A stretch of 64,000 nt of DNA from Sphagnum compactum (taxonomy: Eukaryota; Bryophyta; Sphagnopsida; Sphagnales): NCBI GenBank assembly GCA_965153455.1, contig OZ234499.1, positions 3,393,577 through 3,457,576 on the forward strand, written 5' to 3'. Shown one piece after another: positions 1-11,641 of the stretch. Every line of letters begins with the position of its first letter. The stretch's first letter is position 1. The position numbers were made by a program, and so were the translations under genes. Below the pieces are notes generated by a model, which ran no database searches, was not told the DNA's origin, and saw nothing but the letters and a program-made list of their open reading frames with translations.

Positions 1-583
1 TCTGAAAGTGACCTAATAACCAAACAGATCTCAACAGCCAATTTTTTTTGTTCAAACTTTTGCATCTACAAAACACTTTTTTTTTAAATTGTTGCAAGAC
101 TCCTTTTAGACGCTTTTTAGTTCGCCACATTCTGAGGAGCAAAACATGGAAATCACCATGGTTCTTGGAGGTCACCAAAACATAGCAGGATTCTAGAAAA
201 CGCCTACTTTCCTCTCTGACCTGTATCCAAATTTGGCTCTTTCCTTTCGTGGATGGTTGCCATTGTCACTACATCACAGAAAAAGAAAAGAAAAAAGAAA
301 TTAAACCCTGGATCAAGGTCATCTGCACTATATGTTGGCTGGGGGAAAAATACAAGAAATGTAGCTACACTTCCAGACTAAGATTTCTATCCTCCAAGCA
401 TTCTCTGCTCAAGCTGTCCATACTCCATACTGCCATAGTTCAAACAGCATCAAATAGAAAACATATAAAGACTGACCAAAATACGTCGTAAAAGCTTGGA
501 CAATAACATTACCGTGAAAGACCCCTGCTTGGACAATAACAGTACCAAGGCGCAGTTGTGCTTGAAACCCCTGCAGCGCTAGT
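1..583. other. 5' flank and probable 3' UTR of the ATP synthase-associated gene
   Basis: No coding region can be supported here. The first 300 bases are AT-rich with poly-T and poly-A runs. From about 400 the composition becomes richer in GC and this part probably holds the 3' untranslated region of the minus-strand gene that ends at 584. The short open frames present have no recognisable similarity. Confidence 0.4.
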
Positions 584-857
584 TTATTGATGCTCCTTGT
601 CGCCATGCTTGGACGCCTCCTCCGCATGGCGCAAGTGCCAGAGCTCAGTAGGCCATCCCAAGAAATACGACAAGATGGCGGCGGAGATCATCACATCGTT
701 CAGAGGCTTGATGCTCCCGGTCTGGATGTACTTCTCATTGTAGTTGTGCAACCACGACCATGTCTTTCTGCGACATCGCGTCTCTTGTGACATTGGATTT
801 CACAAAACTAGGCACATCCTTCCCTTTCAAATTCGCCAGAACCTTCAATCCTGCCAT
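584..857 (-). CDS. Small mitochondrial ATP synthase-associated protein (Fb15/ATP17-like), apparent frameshift
   Basis: The minus strand encodes a protein resembling the plant family known as fiber protein Fb15, annotated in Arabidopsis as a small mitochondrial ATP synthase subunit; that identification is from memory. The frame starting with the ATG at 857-855 reads MAGLKVLANLKGKDV and runs to MSQK. The conserved part (WSWLHNYNEKYIQTG, then a hydrophobic stretch ending LSYFLGWPTE and a charged tail ending at the TAA at 584-586) lies in another frame. Removing one A from the AAA run near 757 would join them into about 90 residues, the usual family length. A 69-residue frame beginning at 793 is intact and is an alternative. 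The locus is intronless with no clear poly-A scar, so an indel or assembly error is as likely as a retro-pseudogene. A copy of the 5' leader is duplicated about 80 bp upstream. Confidence 0.6.
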
Positions 858-871
858 CTCTTTTGCTTCCA

Positions 872-990
872 AAATCTCGTTCCTGCAGCTCCGATCTTCA
901 ACGGCGCAATCCGCAAGGCAAAATAAAACCAGACTAAAACCCACCCCAAAGAAAATCTCGTTCTCGCAGCTCCGATCTTCAGCTACAAAC
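872..990. repeat. Near-tandem duplication in the leader of the ATP17-like gene
   Basis: The stretch beginning AATCTCGTTCCTGCAGCTCC near 875 recurs with few changes near 955 (AATCTCGTTCTCGCAGCTCC), a spacing of about 80 bases. Both copies continue through GATCTTCA. It lies just upstream of the putative ATG and so probably duplicates promoter or 5' UTR sequence. Confidence 0.6.
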
Positions 991-1019
991 ACGCGCAATC
1001 CAGCGTTGGCCGGGTATTG

Positions 1020-4000
1020 AATGAAAATACAGAACCGGGCCGGTTTTCATCCTGGTTCTCTCCCAAAGAACCGGACGGTATCATCCCGGCATGATACCCG
1101 AGACGACACCCGCTAACAGGGTACGTTTATTGAGAGAACCGGATTCTCTTGAGATCAGTTCAAACCCTGAACCCTGGGTAGGTTATAATACAACCCCCAA
1201 GTCCAGTTCTTACTTAGTTAATAGATTAGTTAGTGCATTTGACTTTCATTTGCACTTGCATATTTTCATCAACATTTTTTTTTGCATTATGCATTCATTT
1301 TGAAAAAAATGGGTGATGAATTTGTAAATGCTTGTAATTGCTTACATTGCTCACATGTGTGTGGTCTATTGAAACTAAATAATCACAACTTTCAAAATTA
1401 GAAAAATATTAAATTATTTGATTTTTTCAACTCTAATCCCTTAACAAATTCTAAAAATATACAATCAATCCATGTGGAGAGGAATGTTGAGATTTTTATG
1501 AATGAAAGTGAAATTGATTGGAAGAGAGAACTAAAGAAAAAATGTTTAAAAGATCTAAAGCATGGATGAAAGCACATTACAATGATTCTTTTTAGGGTTT
1601 CACATTGTACACCCCTTTTTTAGGGGTGTGCATGTTTGAGTGTATCCAACTTCAAACTTTTGAAAGAATTTCATAATATTTTTTCATATTATGTTAGAAT
1701 TTAACCTAAGCAAGATATTAGAAGAAAAACAATTTCATTTCATTTTATAAAATGGGAAATTGGAATATATTTGTGAAAACAAATGTAGTGCACCTATGTG
1801 CTTAAAAATACAAATATATTTCAAAAATAATTAAATGATTTTAAATCTTTATGAAAGTTGAACATATATTGAATCATATCGTTTCACATAGTTTGAACCA
1901 TGTTTGGATATCATGTGATTAATTTTTTAAAATTCATTTCAAAAAATGATTTTTTTCAACAAAGATGTGATAAATGTGTGGTAAATTAAAATTTTGACAA
2001 GTAATCATATTCACATGGAAAATGACAAGCATAAGTAAATGGGTCATTTTTTAATTTACATTAAAATTGATTTTTTTAATGACTAATGAAACTTTAAAGT
2101 TAATGCAATCAAAACAAGACAATGACTCTATTGTACCAATGTATATTATAAATATATTCATGGATCCTTCAATATAAATAATTATTTTTATTTTTATTTT
2201 CAATAGTATTACATAACATTAGTTCTGTAAAAATAATAATTGTAGGTCCCAAAAACTAAAATTGATACCCAAAATTAAATGAACCCTCTAGAACAATTAA
2301 ATTGTATGTATCATAATATTAGACCCAAAAGCACCCCAAAGGGAGTCATTGTAGTGTGTTTTCACCCACATTGCCAACTTCATAATCAAAGAATGATGAA
2401 ACATTGCATTTAATCATGAAAAATTTACATGAACAAAAAATTAGTTGGAAACCTCATGACAAAAATTTCTTTGTTTTGAAATTTTTATTATGTTGATGAT
2501 GAATCAAAAATGGATGCGAATGCCCCACAATTGATGTGTTGTGTGATTTGTTAAAATAATCTAGTGATTTTTACAATTCTCAACTAAAGAACAAGGTTGA
2601 AGAAAGGTCGTGTGTCTTATTTCAAGAATAATGGTATAACTACATTGAGGAAACATGTAGGGTAAGTGCATGGTATAGTGGTTCATAAACCGAACATTGT
2701 GAATATCACGAATATTCCCTATTTGCCAAGTTCAACCAAGTTCAACTAGGTTAATGACTAACTAAATTGGGGACCTATAGGACACGTGCGCCTCAAACAT
2801 TTGTTCTTTTTCGACATTATTTCAAAATTATCCTTTCCCTCCTAAATCGGAACTTATTACAGTCAATGCACAATTTACATTTGTAACTTGGAGGTTGGAC
2901 CATCCACTATTTCATCTCTTTATTCTTCATGTCTCCTAGGCTATCTATAGTTTTGTCTATTCCTTGTTCACACATACACACTAAAATTAACTCCAAGATC
3001 GTGTGATTTTGTTGGTGTGTTTTTGCTTTGTGTAATCATTGAATGTCATCAATGTTTTTCATTATGTTTCAAAACATGTGCAATTTAAAAAGTTCGCAAT
3101 TGAAGCACCAAATCAAGGTGGAAGGCAAAACAACTTTAATTGGAACCTTATCTTTAACAAAAAAAAATCCAATGACCCATAGTCAATTTGCGAAAAAGTA
3201 TAGGCTTTGCAACAAAGGCATCATTCCAAAAAGGTTGAAAATTATGACTGATTACATAGAGGAAAAAGTACAAAAATTGTTCAAGCTCGATAACTATAAA
3301 AATGGCTACCACTACTACTTCAACAACAATGAAAAGTTCGTCACGGGTGCAATCATACTAACATGCACCAAACAATTGTAATCACTATTTAATTTATTGA
3401 AATTTGGATTATAAATAATATAATAAATAGATTTTTTTAATAAAAAGTTATTGTGAATACATTATGTACATATCATAAAAATTTGGAATCAATCTAATGA
3501 GTGAAACCTACGTATAAGGATTTTTTACCTCTTGTAACCACTTCTTAAAAGCTGCATTAAAGCAGTTTAAATGCAATTTTGACATTAAAAACACAATTTG
3601 AAAAAAATTAATGACATATTTTTGGATTTTTTTAATAAACACCTTAACATAATAGTATTAAAAAAACTTTTAAATTTTTTGATATTTTTCTAAAAGAAGT
3701 ATTTTAAAAATTCTAAGAATATTTTTAGAATAAAATAGTGGTCTAAAGGGGCATGCGTGGCTCCTAATAGTGTGGTTGGACCTTCAAACGCATTGAAAAA
3801 CTATGGATGATATTCCATGAACATATTCAAATGTTAAACACAAGGTTGGGTTAGTAGAGTTGAGGATAAAGGGTTGAAAACATGATCGAAGGAGCCACGG
3901 GTGCCAAACTAAAAATCCTTTTCCAAGGACTACACATGACATGTGTCGTTTTTGTGTTGGTTTATAACTTTAAAATTTGTATTTCAAATACTCTTTAACA

Positions 4001-4550
4001 CTGCATTTTAGATATAAATATTTTTTGACTACAAATTGATTTTATATCATGTATATTATGCATTCATGCTTTCTATCACATAAACATGAACATTTTTTCT
4101 TAAAGTCACATTTTCAAAATTCATAATTTTCGAGGTCAAAAGCACTTTTGAACCAAATTATGTGCTCAAATCGGTTATAAAAATAATTTTCATCAGTTAA
4201 AGTCCTTTGGCACTTCTAATCATCAATGTTAAAATCTTTTCAAATTTTCAAAAGGAATGGTGCACATTTGGTAGAGAAAAAAATGTTTAAAAAAATAAAG
4301 ATTGTCCACTCTGAAAGTTTCAATGTTTTGAACATGCAAAAACATTTTTGATTTGTGTCAAGCTTTGATCCTTCATGTAAACTTTGCAATAAATGAAAAA
4401 TATTCCAAAAAAATTATGACAATCCAAACTATTATGCTTTACTTATGATCTTTCAAACATACAAAAATGTAGTTTTAAGCAGTGTCCACCACTTGGGTGA
4501 TTCCTTTGACTGTGTTTTTATCCAAAGGGAGTGTATGTTTGAAATAAAAG
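1020..4550. other. AT-rich intergenic region with small hairpins and transposon-like debris
   Basis: No gene can be supported. Notable items are a palindrome GGTATCAT/ATGATACC at about 1078-1098, a strong hairpin with arms ACACCCCT/AGGGGTGT and a T-rich loop at about 1608-1630, and a stretch near 2600-2660 whose translation resembles a decayed BED zinc finger (NNGITTLRKHV). A 112-codon open frame at 3043-3381 has lysine-rich, low-complexity content and no recognisable family. Confidence 0.4.
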
Positions 4551-4878
4551 GGAATCCCATGAACTAGGCCACGTTCATGGAATGAACCATGAGAGATCAA
4601 CACGTTTGTTAAATGCTATTAAAGCAAGTTAAAGTGTTGTGGGGGTTAATTCAGGGGCTATTGTTGATGAAGAGGAAACAGACTTAGAAGAAAAAAAGCC
4701 CATGTAGATTAAAGAAATGTTAGTTGTAGTTCATTCCTTAAGGAAGGGGTTGCACCTTTATGCATCTAGTATTGAAGATTTGATTAAATGGTGTAACACA
4801 CCTTCTAATTCAAAGAATGAATGTTCAAAAAAAATAAAAAATTCATGTTTTGATTCAAAATAGAATTGTTGAAAGGAT

Positions 4879-5510
4879 TTAATGCATGTTGCCATGAAAT
4901 TTAAGGATTGTGTTGATCTGGTCAAAAGAGCAAAACACAAGCTACAAGTGTTGGAAAAAGAAGTGGATGCCCTAAATGCACATTTGGCGATTTTGAAACT
5001 TGGACCAAACTTCAAAAACAATGAAGAAGTGGGTATGGCATTGAGGGCTTTATAATCTATAAAAAGAAAATTTGATGTTCAACAAGGCTTTCTTGAAAAA
5101 TTCAAGGATATACTCAAAGCATTTCAAGCAAAACACAAGGTTGTGGTAAAAAAGATTTTTTATAATTGAAGAGGTTTTGCAAGATGTCATAGAAAGACAT
5201 GAAGGTTGCTAGCAATGAATGGCAAATCACCATAACTCAACAAGTTTAGTTGATGGCAAGCGAGATACCATCTCCAAGCTTTTAGCCCTTTCCAATAGCT
5301 TTTAGGGTTCAGCCTAATGTAACAAAATTCCTTTGCACCATCATGACTTCAAGTTGTGCATTGTGTTGTCAAGGTTTTGAACCAGCTTGGAGTTGTCAGA
5401 CTTTGCCATGCCAACATTTGTATCATTTTTGGTGCACAACCACACATTTTAGCTCTTATTTGAAGTGTTTACATAAGGGTTGTGATCAAGTACCACCCTC
5501 CAATTGGTGA
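4879..5510 (+). pseudogene. Decayed gene: coiled-coil segment followed by a RING-like Cys/His finger
   Basis: Two remnants lie in order on the plus strand. The frame starting near 4879 reads a heptad-like charged segment (VKRAKHKLQVLEKEVDAL) and stops at about 5055. After several stops, the frame 5343-5510 encodes 55 residues with CALCC, then TLPCQHLYHFWCTT, then KCLHKGC. The middle part gives the C-x-H-x2-H-x2-C spacing of a RING-H2 type zinc finger, with cysteine pairs on both sides. Stops and frame changes between the parts make this a pseudogene or a degenerate mobile-element protein. I do not recognise the parent family, and the function is not inferable beyond possible zinc binding. Confidence 0.35.
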
Positions 5511-5559
5511 AGATTAAGTGGGTTGAAATTGCTTGCAAAATTTGAAGAAGGATGTATTG

Positions 5560-6415
5560 AGGAAAAAATTGGATTCCTAGGTCAACAAGCTGCTAGTATT
5601 GTCAAATTCAATTTTTTTATGTTTGTATTCTTGTTGTTGGTTGTAGGTCTAAAAATTTGAATTCTTGAAAATTCCATCCAATAACCTCAACAATGAATCT
5701 AAAATATGTTTTCCAAGCAAGACCATTAGTGTGTCCTTGGTAGACTTGTTGAAGTATGTTGACATAAGTCCTAAACTTTGTGTAGTCCATTTGAACATTG
5801 TAAACTATCATTTTCATTTCATAGAGTCCATAATTAATCCCTGTATACTACTAAAATTACAAATAGAGACCTTAGAACCCATACTCAGTCCTTCTCTATT
5901 ATTGAAATTGCAAGTAAAATCCCTAACTTAACATTGCTAAAGTTCCCAAATTTCATTCCAATTTTTTAAATCCTTGAGATCTATGTGGAATGCATGGACT
6001 CCATATCGTATCCCAAGAGTTTAATTCAATCCCATTGACTTATCACCAATCCTTTATTACTTCAATCAAATTTACAACACTAAAAATATTATATGTGTAT
6101 AAACTAATAATTAAGAAGTTTACATATAATGTTACTATTTTATATAATGTTAATACTTTATATAACATTACAAAGTTTTGTTTTATATAATATTATGTGT
6201 TGAATAACTTAAATATTACACATTTAATTTAATTATTAATAATTTTAATTAATATAATTTTAAAATCATACAATTTATATTGGTTAAATGTATTTTAAAA
6301 TGTGGGGAGATGTAATTTAGTATTATATATCATTATCAACAATAAAATATTTGCAAAAAAAAAGTTGTTTTTAAATAGACTTTTCACAAATTATGTTATT
6401 TGAAAAAAATTCTTT
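5560..6415. other. AT-rich intergenic region
   Basis: Nothing supportable as a gene. The sequence becomes extremely AT-rich after 6050 with many TATAA and ATAAT runs. Confidence 0.4.
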
Positions 6416-6419
6416 AAAA

Positions 6420-6960
6420 CATATTGTTGAAATGTATGAAATAACAAAATTAAATGCATTTTCAGTCAAATTAATTGATTTTTTAAAAAATATTTTTATG
6501 TGTGAAAATCTGCGATATATATATATAATGAAATTTAATTTTTTTCATGTGGACAAAGTATGAAAAAGATAATCATGATTAAAGAAAAGAAAAACTTCAA
6601 AAGACCATTGTTGAAATGTATTAAATTGCAAGTTTCAAATGTATTTTCAGTCAAATTAAGTTTTTTTTTAAATGCTAAAGATGTGTACTTTTTGGAAAAT
6701 CTTCTAAAATGAAGTTTAAAGTTTTTCATTTAGACAAAATATGAGAAAGATAATAATGGTTTAAAGAAGAAAAAATCTTCAATTCATCATTGTTGAAATG
6801 TATTAAATTACAAGATTCAAATGCATTTTCAGTCAAATTAAATGTTTTTCTTTAAAATATTAAATATGTGTACATCTTGAAAAACAATTCTAGATTGAAC
6901 TTTTAAAATTTTCATTTGGACATAGTATGAAAAATTAATAATAGTTAAAGTTGGCTTTTG
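6420..6960. repeat. Tandem array, about 185-bp unit, three diverged copies
   Basis: The marker TTGTTGAAATGTAT recurs at about 6424, 6609 and 6790. Each copy then continues with CATTTTCAGTCAAATTAA, and, further on, with GGACA...TATGA...GATAAT. Spacings of 185 and 181 bases define an AT-rich satellite-like array. The copies differ by many substitutions, so the array is old. Confidence 0.7.
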
Positions 6961-7023
6961 CAAAACATTTGGAATAAAAAAATGTATTAAATATAATCAT
7001 CATTTGATTCAATTCAAGTCAAA

Positions 7024-7095
7024 CAAGGTTGTTGGATGGTAAAAGCAGTGGGTTACTACTTTGAAGTCCAAGGTTCAAATCTTGATGAAAAACTT
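7024..7095 (+). repeat. Possible tRNA-derived SINE head
   Basis: The sequence TGGTAAAAGCAGTGG near 7037 resembles an RNA polymerase III A box, and GGTTCAAATCT near 7068 resembles a B box, about 32 bases apart as in tRNA genes. No tRNA cloverleaf is evident, so a degenerate SINE is more likely than a tRNA gene. Confidence 0.3.
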
Positions 7096-7499
7096 CCATG
7101 TGGTTAACAGTGTTATGTTGACCAATATAGTCAACATCAGATATTGACCATATGTATATAAGTAACATTTTGATGAAGAATACAAATTGAAAAAATTGAA
7201 TTAATATTAAATAAAATATTTAAAATTTCAAAAAATCTAACTTTAAGTAATAAATGCCATGTGGCAATTTCCAACTTGATTAATTTTTAGTGAATTTGCT
7301 TGTCCATACCAACCCGTCGCCTATCACTAGGTGGTTTGGTGAATTTACTAAATTTCTAATTTAATGAATTAGTGGTGATTTCACTTAAATGGTTACTGAA
7401 ACTTCTAGTGAATCGAAGACACATCCCTACTAATGATTTCTAATCCATAAATGTTAATTTAGTCCCATTGTTTGTCAATGGTCTTCAAAATATTCCATA

Positions 7500-8190
7500 T
7501 TGTCATGTATGATTTTTTGGTTTTGTTTTCTTAAATTGCAATTGTTAATGGTCTTTCATTTTTAAATGTCATTGATGTTTTTGTAAAAACCAAATTGAAG
7601 GTGGTTTTTCTTTTTTAGAATTGTGCAAATGAATATGTATTTTGGATATACAAGTTGTTGATGGTATTATGATGGTATAAACCATTTATTGTGATTATGT
7701 TTTTGGAAGATGAAGGTTATTGGTGGTGTTCAATTTGGAGTTTTGGTGATGTTTTTTCAAATTGCAATTGTTGGAGGATGGTAGAAATAAAACCATCTTC
7801 AAATTACAAACATGTCAAAAAACATCATTTAAACTCCAAATTGAACGCCACAAGTCCACAATGATGACCAACAACAACTTGCATTTCAAAATGTACCTCA
7901 ATAAATTCAAAAATAAATACAAAAAAACCCTTTGCATTTCAAGATTGCTAGTAACATGCATGTTCCAAAAACATCACCAAACTCATTGGAGTTATTGCAA
8001 TTCCAAAAAACCACATCACAACTCCAAAATAAACACCATCAACAACTGCATTTCCAAATGATGTCACCACAAGTCCAAATTGAAGACCACCACTTCAACT
8101 TACAATTTCATAAAGTATCACAATAATTCCAAAATAAATACCACCAACAACTTGCAATTTCCAAAAAATCAACAAAGTCCAAAATAATGT
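7500..8190. repeat. Long imperfect fold-back repeat
   Basis: The sequence around 7725-7770 (GTTCAATTTGGAGTTT, then GATGTTTTTT) returns as its reverse complement at about 7810-7850 (AAAAAACATCATTTAAAC, then TCCAAATTGAACGCC). The inner arms close on GATGGT/ACCATC near 7783. Outer parts such as ACAAGTTGTTGATGG near 7650 pair with CCAACAACAACTTGC near 7870. Partial extra copies of the right arm follow near 8040 and 8140. It looks like a MITE or fold-back element with no coding capacity. Confidence 0.55.
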
Positions 8191-8199
8191 ACAAACTAC

Positions 8200-9460
8200 A
8201 ACACCATTTTTTTTCAAATCTCCAAGTTAATGTTTAATTAATAATTAAAAATATAATTTGAAAGACTTCTTAACCAACAACAACAAAATGTTTCAAATAT
8301 CTATTGAAGAATGATGATACAAATAGTTATGACCTTGGAGAACTTGATAATCAAACTGCCTACATGGATGAATTAATATTTTTGCAATTCATTCCCCATG
8401 TATTTCAATTACCATAATGCACATCAAAACCCAAAAAACCCCTAGAGCTCTTATTTCTTCAATCTTTCTTCATTTCCTAGCATCAACTTTTCATAAGATG
8501 ATTAGGATAATACATCTCATTTGACCCTTTGATTATTGGTCCAATGAATATTTTTGAAAATTAAAACCCATCAGTTCGAAAACTAGGTCCAAATGTTTTA
8601 GATTGTGGATTTGTGAATAAACAATTAGGTAACCTTTATGAGACTTGTCAATTTCAGGTTTAAAGTAGGGTTGCCGGTTTTAGACCCTTATTTGGGATGA
8701 TTCCAAGTTGAGTTCAAGACATGTTTTAAGCCCATTCAACAACATTGAAGCTATTACAATCATTACATGTAACAAAAAAGAAAGGTGTCATATAATTCCT
8801 ACCTTGTCTACACAATAAATGGATGATATGAAATTACATCAACCAATAATAGATTCTTATAATTCACAACAATGTTGTAAACTCCATGTTTAATAACTAG
8901 TTCTCCAAACACCATCATCTATCCTACATTGGGGATCAAATTGTTCTAATTTTTCTTTCTTTGAACCCATTAATCAACTGGTGTTTGATTCTAGCAAAAC
9001 TTTTCCCCAACCATAAAGCTTTCAATTCCCACAAATAATAAAACAACTATTCATTACACACTCACAAACCAGTAAGATGCACTATTTTTAAAGGTCAAGA
9101 ACAAAATAAGGCTCCAAAACTCAAGATCCCCAATCTTGATGGCCTCAACTCCCATAGTTCCTTTTAAACACATATTTTAACAAATGTTGATTTAGGAATT
9201 TGACAAAGCCAAGAAACATATGATCATGGATCTACAAAAATGCCCATGATGCATTAGATCCCACAGAATAATTCCCAACTTGAGAGTTCCCAAAACTAAG
9301 GGCACTCTTCTACTAAACAACATAACAAAATTCAATCCCACATTTTTCACAACACCCCAAACATCACATACTTGCTCAATCACTTGATTGCTCTTAAAAC
9401 ATTTAAAATTCTTCATCACTTCCCTGATTTTGACCTTTAGTTGTAGTACTTGTATTGTTG
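8200..9460. other. AT-rich intergenic region
   Basis: No gene or recognisable element. A minus-strand open frame of 102 codons at 9192-9500 shows no family signature and is probably spurious. Confidence 0.35.
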
Positions 9461-9469
9461 AACACCAAT

Positions 9470-9622
9470 GTCGTGTGCATTGTTTAAACACGAATGTCAT
9501 ATACTTGTTCGTATCATTTAAACACGAATGTTATATGTTTATTCATATTGTTTACACACGAAAGTCATGCATACAACTTCCGTGTTTAAATAATGCATGA
9601 CATTCGTGTGTAAACGATACAA
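9470..9622. repeat. Short tandem units ending in an inverted copy
   Basis: The unit TTTAAACACGAATGTCATAT occurs near 9483, in a near copy near 9518, and in a diverged form (TTTACACACGAAAGTCATGC) near 9551. The last is followed by its reverse complement, GCATGACATTCGTGTGTAAA, near 9593. The result is a direct-repeat array capped by a palindrome with arms of about 22 bases. Confidence 0.7.
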
Positions 9623-9629
9623 ACCCATG

Positions 9630-10740
9630 AAATAACTGATTTCACACAGATTTGAAAAAACCCATAAAATATTTGTGATGTACAAGTTGCATCTAGAATC
9701 CACACCTTCTTTCTAAACCAAATGCGCAATGGAAATACCTTGCCTTAGAAGAAGTGAAACTCTTTAATGATGGGCATTCTTCCCATTTTATCACTTATGC
9801 AAATTTAATCTCACCCAACAACAATAAACAAGTAGAACATAACTAAAAAGGCCCGTTAACTAAAAAAATATTTAGCTCGTAAGTACCAAAAATTGGATCT
9901 TTATCTCCCAAGCTAGCTCATCATCCTCAATTAACGTCCATCAACTCCTTCACGCAAAAACAACAACACCACAAAAAGTCAAGCCAAAGAAACACCAAAA
10001 CACATAATGAGCATTTAATTAAGACCCACCACGTTCATGACCTACAAGAAAACAAACACAAAGCAAAAACAACAATAACAAACCATATGGACACCTCCCA
10101 TCTTCATCAACTGTCGAAAACCTTGCCGTATTGTTCTTTCAACAGTTGATTGTACTACTCCACCCAAATAGGGTTTCATCCCTCAACTTTTCATCACATA
10201 TCCTCATTTGTACATTAAGGCACAAAGTTTGTTTGAATTTGTTAAGAAAGCACGTGTATTTTTGAAATGGTGTACTTCAAGCCAAGCATAGCCAAAAGCT
10301 TAACACAACTTTCTATGTAGAAGCTAGAAAAATCATCTTCGAGTATACCCTCCGTGATTGGTGTTCCAAGAAAGGTCCCTTTATTGTGATGGAACCTAAA
10401 AGATTGTAGACTTGAACAAAGCAATAGAGCAAGACCCAACACCTCAAAACCTAAGACCCTAAAACCTAGAAACCCTAGACCATATATGCTTCCCTAACCC
10501 ATACCTAACCCTCTGACTTGGACCTTGCAAAAGAGTCCTTATGACCCATTGAATCTGGTTCTAAGGTGGGTTCAGGTCCATGTAGACCTGTTGAGTTTGG
10601 ACCTAAATGGAAACCCAAAAACCTGGCCAAAACTGGTATGGACATTTGGACATACCCGATTGGTCCTCGTTTGTTATTTGTTTCATACTTGGTAGGTACT
10701 AGTACTTCACACCAATCTGGTCCCAGTAGCTTAGTAGTGG
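9630..10740. other. Intergenic region with degenerate telomere-like motifs
   Basis: No gene is supportable. Between about 10440 and 10520 there are several CCCTA/CCTAA-type words in degenerate telomeric spacing. Confidence 0.35.
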
Positions 10741-10745
10741 GTCCA

Positions 10746-10803
10746 AGGTTGTAGTATGTATGCCCTAAACCCTAAACCCTACCCAGGTTGTAGTATGTAT
10801 GCC
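10746..10803. repeat. Interstitial telomeric repeat flanked by 19-bp direct repeats
   Basis: About 2.7 units of CCCTAAA occupy 10763-10781. They are bracketed by two exact copies of AGGTTGTAGTATGTATGCC at 10746-10764 and 10785-10803. The arrangement resembles a target duplication or break-repair scar around a small telomeric insertion. Confidence 0.75.
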
Positions 10804-10804
10804 A

Positions 10805-11640
10805 GTCCAACATTGGTTTTTATCACTAAATTTCAAAATCACCACAACAACAACAATATATATGTACATTAGGTTTTAGTAGGTAGCCAACAATGTAAAA
10901 GAATGCTTTTGTTTTTTTTAAATTTTTTATATCTCTTTTTTTTATTGCCAAATTTGGTTAGATCTTCTTTATGAATGATTGTTATTTTCAACTAATCACA
11001 AAATTGAAAAAAAAAGAAAAAAAAAGAAAAGAAAACCACAAACTTAAACCCACCTGATAGAAAATTCAATAATTTCTCATTTTGATGATATTGATTCAAG
11101 ATCGGTGATTTTTTGAAGGTAAATTTTCGCCATTTGATGACCAAAAGAAAATCTAGTGTGACTAATACGAAGGATTTTTGTGAAATTTTCTAAATTTTCT
11201 TTTTTTTAAATTTTTTTTCAAGTGAAACTCCCATATTTATATAATAAGTTCCAGCAGGTCACCAAAATATAGCAAATTTTCCAACTTTTTTCTGTGACCT
11301 TTTGCCAAATTTGTCTAATTTCCTCTTGTAATCGCCAGTGTGGCTATATCACAAAATTGGAGGAAAAATAAAATAGCAAACAAACAAAAAAAGTGTTGCA
11401 AATGTTTGCGGATGTAGAGTTGCCGTATGCCGCAGAAAGAGATAAACTTTCATTCATCGAAGACACTGCTGATTTACGGTTTGATAAACTTTCATTCATT
11501 TGAAGACACGGATGATTTAGGGTTTGGTGACCGTGAAAGCGCAGGAAATCTGTGCGGAAATCCTGCCTGCTTGCTGCTTGCTTGCTTTGGTGTTGCTGTT
11601 GTTGCAGTTTTTGGTTGCAGGATTGTGTTTTGCGCGTTGT
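10805..11640. promoter_or_regulatory. Upstream region of the mitochondrial carrier gene
   Basis: AT-rich up to about 11400, then more balanced, with a roughly 42-bp near-tandem duplication whose shared core is GATAAACTTTCATTCAT (about 11441 and 11483) followed by GAAGACAC. The 11400-11641 segment probably contains the transcription start and 5' UTR. No core promoter element can be assigned with confidence. Confidence 0.35.
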
Positions 11641-11641
11641 G

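Noticed and set aside
1078-1098. Palindrome GGTATCAT/ATGATACC as a possible regulatory site
   Set aside because: No neighbouring gene start fits and similar short palindromes are common in this repeat-rich DNA.
2598-2660. BED zinc-finger-like translation (YFKNNGITTLRKHV), possible hAT transposase remnant
   Set aside because: Expected cysteines are absent and stops follow at once. No transposase core was found downstream, so only noted as debris.
3043-3381. 112-codon open frame
   Set aside because: No family recognised, lysine-rich biased composition, AT-rich surroundings, and no splice or promoter context.
11552-11641. Upstream in-frame start for the mitochondrial carrier
   Set aside because: It would add a cysteine-rich 30-residue tract not typical of the family; the start at 11642 matches the usual N-terminus.
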